A DNA stretch of 64,000 bases. Source: Synaphobranchus kaupii. Taxonomy: Eukaryota > Chordata > Actinopteri > Anguilliformes > Synaphobranchidae. This document shows, piece by piece, positions 26,276 through 36,577 of this stretch. The notes beneath the pieces were generated by a model. It was given only the letters and a program-made list of their open reading frames with translations. It had not been told where the DNA came from and searched no databases. Location: positions 27,506,281 through 27,570,280 of the forward strand of contig CM056391.1 of the NCBI GenBank assembly GCA_029718625.1. The letters run 5' to 3'. Both the position numbers and the translations under genes were made by a program. The number at the start of each line of letters is the position of its first letter. Position 1 is the stretch's first letter.

Positions 26276-26876
26276 ACTTTGGCCCTCCGGCAATTCGCAC
26301 CTAGTTTCTACTAGTCTTATTTAAGTGTCAATATCTCAAAAAATATCCACTGCACATCCATGGTTTAAAGTTCAAATTGAAGAAGAGGCTGTATCATTCA
26401 GAAATTTGCAGCAGTAAATTTATTTCAGAACCGTAACATACAGTATATACATAATACGCATAAAATATGTAGCCTAATGTTTTTAAAAACGTTGAAAAAA
26501 AAACGTAAAAAAACCACGTGTGTTTGTACATAACAACAGCAACGTATTTCAGCCCTAAGTGCAATAGGTGGTCGCTGTGGAAATGTCGACTGTATGGGAC
26601 TTTGGTGAAATGTAACAAGATAAACTCTTCAGGGTGAATCAGAAAACAGTTGAAGCTTCATGACCAGGTAGGATATTGGTTTCATAAACATATTTATATA
26701 AAAAAATGAGGTGTATACTAAACCGAAAGTAAATTGTGCCTTACTGTACTATGTACAGTAAACAATCTAGAGCACGAAACTAAGGCTGGCAGGCACAATC
26801 ATTTGCTCTGGAATTATTTGCTCATGATACTCCAGCTGCGTCCCACCCATACCCACCACAGCAATAGCCCTTTCTT
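26276..26876. other. Gene-free DNA left of the intact retrotransposon
   Basis: Nothing recognisable. The last five bases of this flank plus one (gctgt at 26877-26881) are the target-site copy of element 1. Confidence 0.5.
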
Positions 26877-27035
26877 GCTGTTGTCATGGTTATTTGCAGC
26901 CTTTGCTTTTCGACGTTTTTAGTTTCCTGTTTTTAGTTTTCGTCAAGACACTATCGGATTTTTTCCGCCTCCATTCCGGTTTTCGCGTCTTGCCCGACAA
27001 TTATTCCCTTCACCTGTTTCGCGTTTCCTGCGGGC

Positions 27036-27043
27036 TATAAATA
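27036..27043 (+). promoter_or_regulatory. TATA box in the element 1 LTR
   Basis: TATAAATA, 31 bases upstream of the predicted first base of the element RNA. The same box (with one base changed just after it) is in the 3' LTR. Confidence 0.75.
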
Positions 27044-27066
27044 CCTCAGGACTTCCGCATTTCCGC

Positions 27067-27077
27067 ACTTCGAGATT
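27067..27077 (+). promoter_or_regulatory. Predicted RNA 5' end (self-primer) of element 1
   Basis: acttcgagatt lies 31 bases after the TATA box. It is complementary to aatcccgaagt just inside the LTR, with 10 of 11 bases paired. Confidence 0.65.
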
Positions 27078-27598
27078 GTCTTTGCTATGTAGACATACGA
27101 AGTCGGTAAAGGTATAGAAATTTCGGTCGCTGCATTTCTGGTTGTTACTAATAGGAAACGCAGCAAGTCCGGTTATAAAGATTTAGGATTAGATTGGTTT
27201 TGTCGTTCCTTTCCAATCTTTATAATTTATTCTTTTTACCTGTTGCCAGTTGTGTTCAGCTCTTTTTCCACAAGAGCTTTGGCTAACAGGTTTTCTTTTC
27301 TATTCCTTTCCTTCACTCGTTTTTGTTTTGAGTTTGGTTTTGTTTCATTACCTCTTGTTAAGCCTAATTATTTTAGTGTGTGAGGTTCTTATGTTAGTTA
27401 TTCTCGCTGTTTATCGAGATCGCCTCAGTTTTTGGAGGTTGTTTTGCTTTGTGCTAGGGAAGTTTTGCTCCCTATCCTGTGTTAACCCAGTCCTGGTGCG
27501 CATTATTCCACGTTTTGTCGCGTATCTTTCCTAGATACGCTTTTAGAAATCCTTATTGGTTGCGTTTGATTCTCCGAACCTTACACTTCCCCTCACAG

Positions 27599-27609
27599 AA
27601 TCCCGAAGT
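27599..27609 (+). promoter_or_regulatory. Self-complementary primer-binding site of element 1
   Basis: aatcccgaagt starts one base after the 5' LTR. It shows no match to the usual TGG-starting tRNA primer sites. It pairs with the predicted RNA start in the LTR, the arrangement known for Tf1 and the fish sushi group. Confidence 0.65.
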
Positions 27610-27612
27610 CAG

Positions 27613-28857
27613 TATGGAAGAATCAGCGACGTCTACCGATTTTTTCAAAACGCTGCCTAGCCAGGGTGCTGGGGGGGTACCGTTAAGGAGGTTGTTTTCT
27701 CCCTGCAAATTCAACAAAACCAGTTGATGGAACAACTGCACAACCAGGGAAAATGCCTACAGAAAGTTACTGAAAGTTTGCATAGATGTTCTGTGACAGT
27801 GAATCCCTCCACAGTTACACAAGCACAAACTCCTTCCATTCCCATGCCCCGTACCAGTAAAGAACCTAAACTCCAACTACCGCCTCGTTATGGTGGGGAA
27901 CCGGGAAAATGTAGACCATTTTTGACCCAATGTATAATTTTTTTTCAAGCACAACCCTCCCGCTTCACTACACCAGAATCCCGTGTAGCATTTATTTTGT
28001 CACTTCTGTCCGATCAGGCTCTCGCTTGGGCTGACCCCTTAATTCGGGCCAATGCTCCTGTTATTCGTGATTCTACCCAGCTCATGAATGAGATGCAGTT
28101 GGTTTTTGATCACGAGGTCTCAGGTGAAGAGGCAGCCAGGAGATTGACCAGTTTGCGCCAGGGAACTGACACAGTAGCGGCCTTTTCCATAGCATTTCGA
28201 GCATTGGCCGGGGAGACAGGTTGGCCAGAAGGTCCGCTAAAATCCTTATTTTTAAAAGCTTTGTCTGACCCCATTAAGGACGTGTTAGTTATGCTTGAGC
28301 CACCCGCTACGTTCAATGACCTGGTCATCACGGCTATACGCCTAGATAACCGGATCAGAGAGCGTGAACGTGAGCGTAGCAATCACTCGGTCCGTATTAA
28401 ATCCACCTTGCCTAGAGGTATTCCGCCCAGTTTCTCCACCTATCCCTCCGCTGTTCAGGAGGAGCCTTTGCAGGTGGATGGGTCGTCTCTCCACCAACCT
28501 AGGAGAGCGAAACCACGGGCATACTGCTGCCAATATTGCAAGCATAAGGGCCATACTAAGGATCGATGCCCTAAGTTGACGGGTAATGAGGGGGTCTCAT
28601 GGGGGAGACCGAGGTCTCCTGTGAGACAAAATAGTACTCCCTCTCGGACTCTGTTACCCGTTCAACTGTTTTGGGAGGGACGCTCTGTAAGCGTTAACGC
28701 TTTTATTGATTCCGGGGCCGTGGAGTCTTTTATTGATGCCAAATGGGCTAGGAGATTAAAAATCCCCACCAATCTACTCACTAGCGCCCGTGAGGTTACT
28801 GCCCTTGATAGTCGTCCTTTGGGTCTGGAGTCATTAAGCAGAGGACTAATCCAGTAG
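27613..28857 (+). pseudogene. gag: Element 1 gag and start of protease, one frameshift
   Basis: The likely start is the ATG at 27613, just after the primer-binding site. The frame is lost in a run of seven G at about 27670-27676 and is picked up in another frame that stays open to the TAG at 28855-28857 (377 codons from 27724). That part holds the capsid-like region, an arginine-rich segment, a CCHC zinc knuckle (C-x2-C-x4-H-x4-C, residues about 268-282 of the long frame) and the aspartic protease active site IDSGA (about residue 328). Gag forms the particle and binds the RNA. A single-base change in the G-run is the main break, so this copy was disabled recently. The protease is split from its second half by a further frameshift near 28840-28860. 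Confidence 0.85.
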
Positions 28858-29201
28858 AGATGCGCATCTCTCTCCAGGGGCACTCGGAGAGAATATAATT
28901 ATTTTTAATTGACTCTCCGTCATACCCACTGGTACTGGGACATTCGTGGCTAGGGTTACATAACCCTCATATCTGTTGGGGTACGGATAGGAGACCTATT
29001 CGTCAGTGGGGTCCTCAGTGCCTGCCACATTGTCGTTCAGTTGCCTTCCCTTCGTCAGGCCACACCCCTGATCTCTCCGAGTTCGGTTCTGACAGTGATT
29101 CAGAGGAAGCGGAGTCTCACTACGACTCGGAGAACGCTCTTTCCCTCTCTGAGAGTGGAGAGGAGAGTCTCGCCTGGGACCACTTTGCGGAGAGGGGTTC
29201 C

Positions 29202-32141
29202 ATGGAGGAGGGGGGTCTTTCCACCTCTGATTTTGAGTGGGACAGGTTCTCTGACACTTCCTCCGGTGCGCTGGAGGTGGTAGGGGTGCTCGAGTTTGCT
29301 CTACCCGCGGGCGTTCCAGCGGAATACTCAGACCTCGCTGAGGTTTTTAGTAAACAACGCGCTACCAGATTGCCGCCCCATAGACTATATGATTGCGCCA
29401 TTGAGCTGTACCCGGGTACTGTTCCTCCCAGGGGTTCCCTGTATTCTTTATCTGTCCCTGAGAGTGCTGCCATGAAGCAGTATATTGAGGAATCTTTGGC
29501 TAATGGTTTTATCACACCATCTACGTCTCCAGCCGGCGCTGGTTTTTTCTTTGTAAAAAAGAAAGATGGGGGGCTGAGACCTTGTATTGATTACCGAGGG
29601 CTAAATGACATAACCATAAAAAATCGGTATCCTCTCCCACTCATGAACTCCGCATTTGAGCGCTTACAGGGGGCGTCGGTCTTTTCCAAACTCGACCTTC
29701 GCAACGCCTATAACCTTGTGCGCATGCGTGAGGGCGATGAGTGGAAGACAGCAGTTAACACGCACCACGGTCACTATGAGTACTGGGTTATGCCTTTCGG
29801 CCTCACTAGCGCCCCCTCTGTCTTCCAGGCGCTGGTGAATGATGTTTTGAGAGAGATGCTGGAGAAATCTGTTTTCGTCTACTTAGACGATATTTTAATC
29901 TTTTCTCCGGATCTCTCATCCCATATCATCCACGTTAGGCAGGTTCTGGAGGCACTTCTTAAGGCCCAGCTATTTGTTAAGGCTGAGAAGTGTGCCTTTC
30001 ACACCAGCTCTGTCTCTTTTTTGGGGTTCATTGTGGCAAATGGTAAGCTACTTATGGATCCTGAGAAAATTTCAGTGGTGAAGAACTGGCCTACACCCAA
30101 TTCAGTGAAGCAAGTACAACGCTTCTTGGGCATTGTCAATTTTTATCGTAGGTTTATCCGGAATTTTAGCATGATAGCCGCTCCCATCACAGCCCTTACC
30201 AAGAAGACATCGCCTATTTGTTTTCAGTGGAATCCTATGGCGGAGGCGGCTTTCACTGAGCTTAAGAGGAGGTTCTGCTCCGAACCGATCCTGATAACTC
30301 CCAATCCCTCCCTCCCCTTTGTGGTAGAGGTCGACGCCTCTGAGCTGGGAGTTGGAGCTATCCTTTCCCAACACTCTCCGCTGGACCGCAAACTCCACCC
30401 TTGCGCGTATTTCTCTCGTGTCCTTACATCTGCCGAGAGAAATTACGATGTTGGAGATCGAGAGTTGTTGGCGGTCAAATTGGCATTGGAAGAGTGGCGC
30501 CACTGGTTGGAGGGCGCGGAGCACCCCTTTACGGTCTGGACCGACCATAAAAATTTAGAGTACGTCCAGCAGGCCAAAACACGTAATTCACGACAAGCTC
30601 GTTGGTTATTGTCTTTTACAAGGTTTAATTTTATTCTGACCTATCGCCACGGGTCTAAGAATATTAAACCTGATGCGTTGTCGTGTGTTTTTGACCGGTC
30701 TGACAGGGAGTCACGCCCCGAGCCTGTGGTTCCCAGCTCTCAGATTGTGGCTCCAGTTATGTGGGCTATAGAGGCAGCTGTGCAGAAGGCGCTGCGTTCC
30801 GATCCCAGCCCAGGTGGGGGCCCGCCCCATTGCCTGTTTGTGCCGCCTCGGTTGCGATCGCGGGTTCTCCAGTGGGGTCATGCATCAAAATTGGTGGCCC
30901 ATCCGGGCGTTCACCGGACCCGAGAATTTATTTCTCGCCGGTTTTGGTGGCCTAAACTGGAGAGCGATGTGCGGGAATTCGTCGCCGCTTGTTCCACTTG
31001 CGCCCATAACAAGGGTTTGCGTCTTTCCCCTTCTGGTCTTTTGCGTCCACTTCCCATTCCCAGTCGTCCCTGGAGTCACATCGCCTTAGATTTTGTGACC
31101 GGTCTGCCGCCGTCCCAAGGGAACACCGTTATCTTGGTGGTGGTCGATCGGTTTTCTAAGGCGGCTCACTTCATCTCCCTGCCTAAATTGCCGTCTGCTC
31201 CTGAGACGGCTCAGTTAATGGTGGACCACATTTTCAGGGTGAACGGTCTTCCCCTGGATGTGGTCTCGGATCGCGGTCCACAATTCTCTGCTAAATTCTG
31301 GCGCTCTTTTTGTACTCTGTTGGGGGCATCCGTCAGTCTTTCGTCCGGGTTTCATCCCGAAACCAACGGACAGACGGAACGCACCAACCAGAGTATGGAG
31401 AGCACTCTTCGGTGTCTGGCCGCGGCCAATCCCACGTCCTGGAGTCGCCACCTCGCCTGGGCCGAATACGCCCATAATACGTTGCGTAATGCTTCTACTG
31501 GTCTCTCTCCTTTTGAGGCTCAGGTAGGATATTTACCCCCATTGTTCCCTGAGTTGGAGAGAGATGCGGAGGTTCCTTCCGCCGCTTCGTTCGTTCGCAG
31601 ATGTCGAGCGGTCTGGAGGCGCGTACGCTCCTCTCTTTTACGCGCTTCGGCTAAACAAAAGGCCATGGCCGACAGACATCGTCGGCCTGCCCCTTCTTAC
31701 CGGGTGGGGCAACGGGTGTGGCTTTCTACACGGGACTTACCTCTGCGAGTAGAGTCTCGTAAACTTGCTCCTCGGTTTGTAGGCCCTTTTAAAATCATCC
31801 GGAAACTTAACCCGGTCACTGTGCGCCTTCAGTTGCCATCATCTATGCGCATCCACCCTACCTTCCATGTCTCTTGCTTGAAACCGGTGCTCATTAGCGC
31901 TCTCGCTCCGGCTGATAAACCGCCGCCTCCCCCCTGCTTCATGGATGGAGGTCCGGTGTATACCGTTCGCCGTATTTTGGCTGAGAGACGTGTGGGCAGA
32001 GGTTGTCAATTTTTGGTGGACTGGGAGGGTTATGGTCCTGAGGAGCATTGCTGGGTTCCATCCAGGAATATCCTGGATCCTACTCTAATTAGGGATTTTC
32101 ATAGAAGCAAGGCTGAGGGATCGCCTGGAGCCGTCCCTTAG
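29202..32141 (+). CDS. pol: Element 1 pol: RT, RNase H, integrase, chromodomain
   Basis: 979 codons from the ATG at 29202 to TAG at 32141. The frame is open upstream to 28899, where a TAA (28896-28898) interrupts the last part of the protease; the natural protein would be a processed polyprotein, so the ATG is not necessarily used. RT carries YLDD at residues 227-230. RNase H carries Asp378 in EVDAS and the TDHKNL motif (Asp448). Integrase has its HHCC finger (HPGVH ... CSTC) and the DDE triad Asp630, Asp690, Glu726. A chromodomain spans residues about 919-967 (VYTVRRIL ... VDWEGYG), which in chromoviruses steers integration to modified histones. No catalytic residue I can see is lost. Confidence 0.93.
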   Translation: MEEGGLSTSDFEWDRFSDTSSGALEVVGVLEFALPAGVPAEYSDLAEVFSKQRATRLPPHRLYDCAIELYPGTVPPRGSLYSLSVPESAAMKQYIEESLANGFITPSTSPAGAGFFFVKKKDGGLRPCIDYRGLNDITIKNRYPLPLMNSAFERLQGASVFSKLDLRNAYNLVRMREGDEWKTAVNTHHGHYEYWVMPFGLTSAPSVFQALVNDVLREMLEKSVFVYLDDILIFSPDLSSHIIHVRQVLEALLKAQLFVKAEKCAFHTSSVSFLGFIVANGKLLMDPEKISVVKNWPTPNSVKQVQRFLGIVNFYRRFIRNFSMIAAPITALTKKTSPICFQWNPMAEAAFTELKRRFCSEPILITPNPSLPFVVEVDASELGVGAILSQHSPLDRKLHPCAYFSRVLTSAERNYDVGDRELLAVKLALEEWRHWLEGAEHPFTVWTDHKNLEYVQQAKTRNSRQARWLLSFTRFNFILTYRHGSKNIKPDALSCVFDRSDRESRPEPVVPSSQIVAPVMWAIEAAVQKALRSDPSPGGGPPHCLFVPPRLRSRVLQWGHASKLVAHPGVHRTREFISRRFWWPKLESDVREFVAACSTCAHNKGLRLSPSGLLRPLPIPSRPWSHIALDFVTGLPPSQGNTVILVVVDRFSKAAHFISLPKLPSAPETAQLMVDHIFRVNGLPLDVVSDRGPQFSAKFWRSFCTLLGASVSLSSGFHPETNGQTERTNQSMESTLRCLAAANPTSWSRHLAWAEYAHNTLRNASTGLSPFEAQVGYLPPLFPELERDAEVPSAASFVRRCRAVWRRVRSSLLRASAKQKAMADRHRRPAPSYRVGQRVWLSTRDLPLRVESRKLAPRFVGPFKIIRKLNPVTVRLQLPSSMRIHPTFHVSCLKPVLISALAPADKPPPPPCFMDGGPVYTVRRILAERRVGRGCQFLVDWEGYGPEEHCWVPSRNILDPTLIRDFHRSKAEGSPGAVP

Positions 32142-32152
32142 AAGGGGGGTCC
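32140..32152 (+). promoter_or_regulatory. Polypurine tract of element 1
   Basis: agaaggggggtcc directly precedes the 3' LTR and overlaps the pol stop codon. It primes plus-strand DNA synthesis in LTR elements. Confidence 0.85.
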
Positions 32153-32873
32153 TGTCATGGTTATTTGCAGCCTTTGCTTTTCGACGTTTTTAGTTTCCTG
32201 TTTTTAGTTTTCGTCAAGACACTATCGGATTTTTTCCGCCTCCATTCCGGTTTTCGCGTCTTGCCCGACAATTATTCCCTTCACCTGTTTCGTGTTTCCT
32301 GCGGGCTATAAATGCCTCAGGACTTCCGCATTTCCGCACTTCGAGATTGTCTTTGCTATGTAGACATACGAAGTCGGTAAAGGTATAGAAATTTTGGTCG
32401 CTGCATTTCTGGTTGTTACTAATAGGAAACGCAGCAAGTCCGGTTATAAAGATTTAGGATTAGATTGGTTTTGTCGTTCCTTTCCAATCTTTATAATTTA
32501 TTCTTTTTACCTGTTGCCAGTTGTGTTCAGCTCTTTTTCCACAAGAGCTTTGGCTAACAGGTTTTCTTTTCTATTCCTTATCTTCACTCGTTTTTGTTTT
32601 GAGTTTGGTTTTGTTTCATTACCTCTTGTTACGCCTAATTATTTTAGTGCGTGAGGTTCTTATGTTAGTTATTCTCGCTGTTTATCGAGATCGCCTCAGT
32701 TTTTGGAGGTCGTTTTGTTTTGCTTTGTGCTAGGGAAGTTTTGCTCCCTATCCTGTGTCAACCCAGTCCTGGTGCGGATTATTCCGCGTTTTGTGGCGTA
32801 TCTTTCCTAGATACGCTTTTTGAAATCCTTATTGGTCGCGTTTGATTCTCCGAACCTTACACTTCCCCTCACA
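32153..32873 (+). repeat. 3' LTR of element 1
   Basis: 721 bp, about 98% identical to the 5' LTR by eye, with a 5-base insertion (ttgtt repeat) near 32715. It is followed by target duplication gctgt. Confidence 0.97.
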
Positions 32874-32878
32874 GCTGT

Positions 32879-33647
32879 GGGGCGCCCGATTGCTCCAGCT
32901 TCTTATTTCCACTCATCCCCTCTGGCCATCCCCCTCACAGGACCGACCGTTCGTTTTCAATCCTATGGTTCATTCTCACACCAATGTCATGATTTCAGGG
33001 AGAGGCATACCAGGCGGATCTTGAGGTGAACTCATTGTGGCGTTTACTGTGCGGAGTATAACTGCCTTGCAACAGTTACGATCACAGAGAGCCCAGAGTG
33101 TAGGCTACAAGCATCTCTTATATACCCAAGTGCAAATCAGACATGACATTAGAAGCAGTTACGTAATACCCCACTTCACCAATCTCAGCTGGTCATTACT
33201 AACCTCGCTAGCCGCCGCTAAAGCTATGTCAGCCGTGTACAGTAGCTACGCTACTTTATTGTAATGTATGATTGCGGGTTTATGGAAAATCAAATCTATC
33301 GTTAACATTTTCGGTAACATCGCTTCTTTTTGCGTCAGACGAGCACCAATTAGCAGCTATTACGCAGCAGCATACTGCCCTTCCACTTGACTGTTTCTCA
33401 TTGTAACTGTCACACTACAAGAGCAACAATGAAAATATCAAACTTGTTTAAAAATGATAGGCATGTCCCAGATTGGATCGGGAGAACGGGACAGCAATCA
33501 ACAGCTGAGCGTGCTGACCCCATTTAGAAGTTCATAAATGGTGTATTTAAAGTATAGTTCTAGGAAATACTTTAAGTACACTTAAAATGTGCCAAATTAC
33601 ATTTTTAAAGTACTTACAAATATAGTTTTTAAATAAACTTGATGTAC
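32879..33647. other. Gene-free DNA between element 1 and the TTAA element
   Basis: No gene. The end (33540-33647) is rich in ctttaagtacactt-like words that also continue right of the TTAA element at 35855, showing that the element landed in this repeat-like AT-rich stretch. Confidence 0.5.
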
Positions 33648-34858
33648 TTAAAGGAGCTATATGTAACATTTACACCGAGCGTTTAAAATGGGTACTGCAG
33701 TCCAAATTCAAAATATTTCGGAAAGTTATCTCCGCCCCCCCCGCCCCCCCCAGACTCGAAGTTCAGGCGGGTTGCCAGGTTGAGGACACTGAACGAACAC
33801 GAGTGCAACAAGACATTTCGAGACAAGCGCAATTATTCGATTTTGACAATGACAAGCGACGACGAGTCCGACACTGTAAGTTGATCAGCTAATGTACACG
33901 TTTGCTATTTATTATTTGCAAATTATAAACCAGCTCATGTGGATTTTTTATAACTCTATCAATGTTAGCTAGATGCCTGGCTGGCTATGTTTACGGTCAC
34001 ACAGATATAAGCTAACGGTATGTTTAGCTAGTAACTATATACATATATATATTTAAATCTTTAGCTAGCTAGCTAAATGAAAATGATGTTGAACTTAGCT
34101 TAGGCATTCATAAATCGGCTGTCAGAGTGCCGGAGTACATCTGGTTGTTCGTATATTCAGAGCATTGATAAAATTGTCACTCTCGGAGCTAGCAAGCTAA
34201 ATTAATATGTTGAAGGTGGCTAATTTAGCTAACTGACTTGCCTTCATATCGTCTCAGAGTTCCAGAGAACACTGTGGTCGTTCATAAATTCAGAGCATTG
34301 ATATGTCTCACTCTACGAGCGCTCCGGGCGCTCTGACTGAAAGAGCTGGGTTGTCATTTCAAAACAACACGACAAAGCAATCCCTAACTCGCCACAGTAA
34401 TAGCCTACAAGCAGCAGCAATGCTGTAATCTAGGGATTAATCTAACTAATAAGTATTTTTTAAAGTCAATAAGAGCGTCAATGTGTCTTACAAACAATTC
34501 ATTTGTGTAGTATCTTGTTTGGTTGATTTTTGTTGTCTCTCAAATACAACGGTTAATTCCAAAATTGACCTTTCCATAGGCTGCTTGGTTGCTTGGAAAT
34601 CGGGCTCAAACATTGTGGAATGCTAGCTTGCTAGCTAACGTTAGCATCGAAACAAAGAATACCTTACCTAGATGCTAGCTAGCTAACGTTAGCTACATCG
34701 TTTCACTAAAATATCTATCTAACAATCTAACGCTAGCGAAATTTGAACACATTCATTGATTCAGTCACAAAATGGAATAAACTCTTCTAAAACAGGTATC
34801 TGGTTTGCATTAGATAAGAGATAACTAGCTAGTAGCCGTGATAAAGCTCAATGCTTAC

Positions 34859-35076
34859 CTGTTCAAGAGAAAATTAGCCAACTCTGCATCCGTCTTGAAA
34901 GCTTTCTGGGCTCTCAGCTTTCTCCATCTTTCAAGTGCCAGTCCAAGATTTACCCGTGTTTTAGCACGGCTCCGGTCGTGCAGCTGTTTCGAAAGAGGAC
35001 GAGGCTTTTTAGGTTTGGTAGAACCTAGTACCATCGCAGTTGATCCAGTTTGTTTGCTTGCTTCCATAGCTGTCAT
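34859..35076 (-). CDS. Exon-like coding stretch inside the TTAA element
   Basis: On the minus strand an open frame of about 70 codons (ATG at 35076 or 35067) ends exactly at a strong donor, CAG|GTAAGC, at 34859/34858. The peptide is basic, with PKKPRPLSKQLHDRSRAK, then a helical-looking segment GLALERWRKLRA and TDAELANFLL. A possible acceptor AG lies at about 35071-35070, between the two ATGs. The composition and the donor suggest a genuine exon, either of the element's own lost transposase gene or of a captured host gene. I do not recognise the family. No second exon is visible in the element. Confidence 0.45.
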
Positions 35077-35078
35077 TC

Positions 35079-35146
35079 CATGGTCATTTTATGATTTAGT
35101 ACAGTAAATTTATAAATTTACTGTACTAAATCATAAAATGACCATG
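35079..35146. repeat. Perfect 68-bp palindrome
   Basis: The left half catggtcattttatgattta... is mirrored without mismatch about the centre at 35112/35113. A partial third arm (ataatttataaatttactgt and onward) follows at about 35159-35203, as if one arm had been copied again. Confidence 0.95.
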
Positions 35147-35854
35147 ATAATAACCATGATAATTTATAAATTTACTGTACTAAATCATAAAATGACCGTG
35201 ATATTTCATCAGAGATTAAGGAAACATGCTAAATCGAAATACTGGCTTCTCCGACAACAATGCTACAGCCAGTATATTCTCCTTTGAAATTTCCATTCCG
35301 GGTCAGAACGTCTGTATTTGTTTTGGCCTGTGTGATTCACTATTCTCAGAGTTGACTCCGAGTCCACTGCCCATTACGAACAACCAGATGTACTCCGGCA
35401 CTCCGACAGCCGATTTACGAATGCCTAAGCTAATTTCAACATCGTTTCAATTTAGCTAGTTAGCTAAAGATTTAAATATATATATGTATATAGTTACTCG
35501 CTAAACATACCACTAACATAAGCTTAGATCTGTGTGACCGTAAACATAGCCAGCCATGCATCTAGCTAACATTGACAGAGTTATAAAAAATCCACATGAG
35601 CTGGTTTATAATTAGCAAAAAATAAATAATAAACAAATTGCAAACGTATACATTAGCTGATCAACTTACAGTGTAGGACTCGTCGTCGCTTGTCATTGTC
35701 AAAATAGAATAAGCTCATCTCAAAATATAATGTTGCGCTCGGCTCGTCTTGTGCTCGTGTTCGTTCAGTGTCTCGACTCTCTCCAATATTGTGAATTTGG
35801 ATTGCAGTACCCATTTTAAACACTCGGTGTCAATGTTACATATAGCTCCTTTAA

Positions 35855-36542
35855 GTATACTTAATAAATAAACTTTTCTGTACTACTGTTCTGCATGAGA
35901 ACACTTGAAGAGAGAATGGTAGTGCCATGTTCCTTAGTGTTTGACCTAAGATCTCTGTCAAGAAGGTTGCATAAATGTAATATTTCTTGCCGTGGTTAAA
36001 GTCTGTTTGAGTATGATTCGTTATGGCTGTAAATTTTAAAGCACTGGCAAAGCAAATAAGTAAAATAAAATAAAATGACTGCCAAAAAAAAAATGGCCTG
36101 ATGAATTATAATTGCTGTAATTAACTCACAAATCTCTCCTCTCTTGCTCTTACTGCTGTCACAGGGCTCACCGACACGACAGACTTGACATCACCAATCG
36201 GCTTCGGCTCAAGAAGGTCACTTATCACAGCTGACTGCTGATTGGCTGTCTCAGCTTAGCTTGTCGTTTATGTCTAGTTAGATCAGCGACTGAGAGTGGT
36301 CTAAGGACAGACAGAGAGAATGTCCTGTGGAAGGTAATTAAGTGCTGTCAGAGACAATTACCAGCTCCGGGGGCCATGACTCGGCTGCTGAATGCAGATG
36401 GCGGGAGACCCCTGTCTGTCTATTGGGGGGACGAGGGACATGGCTAGCATGTTCAGTGCTGGAGGTGGTTGGCCAGAGTGCTTTGTTATCACAACAGCAG
36501 TTCAAACAAGCTGATAAAACTCTCTCTCTCTCCCTCTCTCTC

Positions 36543-36577
<35 letters not shown>

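Larger units (their letters stand above)
26882..27597 (+). repeat. 5' LTR of element 1
   Basis: 716 bp, starts tgtcatggttatttgcagcc and ends cacttcccctcaca. It contains a TATA box (27036) and the predicted RNA start near 27067. It is nearly identical to the 3' LTR. Confidence 0.97.
26882..32873 (+). mobile_element. Element 1: complete Ty3/gypsy chromovirus LTR retrotransposon
   Basis: A 5992-bp element with TG...CA LTRs at 26882-27597 and 32153-32873, flanked by the 5-bp target duplication gctgt (26877-26881 and 32874-32878). The order is LTR, self-primer site, gag with zinc knuckle, protease, RT, RNase H, integrase, chromodomain, polypurine tract, LTR. The chromodomain after the integrase and the self-complementary priming site place it with the Tf1/sushi-type chromoviruses. 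By eye the LTRs differ at about 14 positions plus one 5-base indel (about 2%), so the insertion is fairly young. Gag carries one frameshift and the protease junction another frameshift plus a stop; RT to chromodomain is uninterrupted. Confidence 0.97.
33652..35850. mobile_element. TTAA-target foldback DNA transposon with roughly 0.5-kb terminal inverted repeats
   Basis: TTAA at 33648-33651 and 35851-35854 flank a 2199-bp element whose ends are mirror images: aggagctatatgtaacatt at the left and its reverse complement at the right. The inverted arms span about 33652-34153 and 35375-35850, with scattered differences and a C-rich insert near 33735-33780 in the left arm only. TTAA duplication occurs in the piggyBac and Kolobok superfamilies; I cannot choose from the ends alone. 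The interior has a short exon-like coding stretch on the minus strand and a perfect 68-bp palindrome but no full transposase, so the copy is non-autonomous. Confidence 0.85.

Noticed and set aside
27598..27620. A tRNA-primed binding site in element 1
   Set aside because: The bases after the LTR do not start TGG and resemble no tRNA 3' end I know, whereas they pair with the element's own RNA start.
27250..27727. Open frames of 60-95 codons reading the element 1 LTR (and the matching ones at 32394-32733)
   Set aside because: They are LTR sequence; the same hydrophobic frames appear wherever this LTR family occurs.
28840..28860. Programmed gag-pol frameshift in element 1
   Set aside because: The shift falls inside the protease, after its active site, and is followed by an in-frame TAA at 28896 in the new frame, so it is more likely damage.
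30102..30548. 148-codon antisense frame over pol of element 1 (and similar antisense frames over the other pol genes)
   Set aside because: Shadow of the conserved RT/RNase H coding strand; it recurs antisense in related elements for that reason only.
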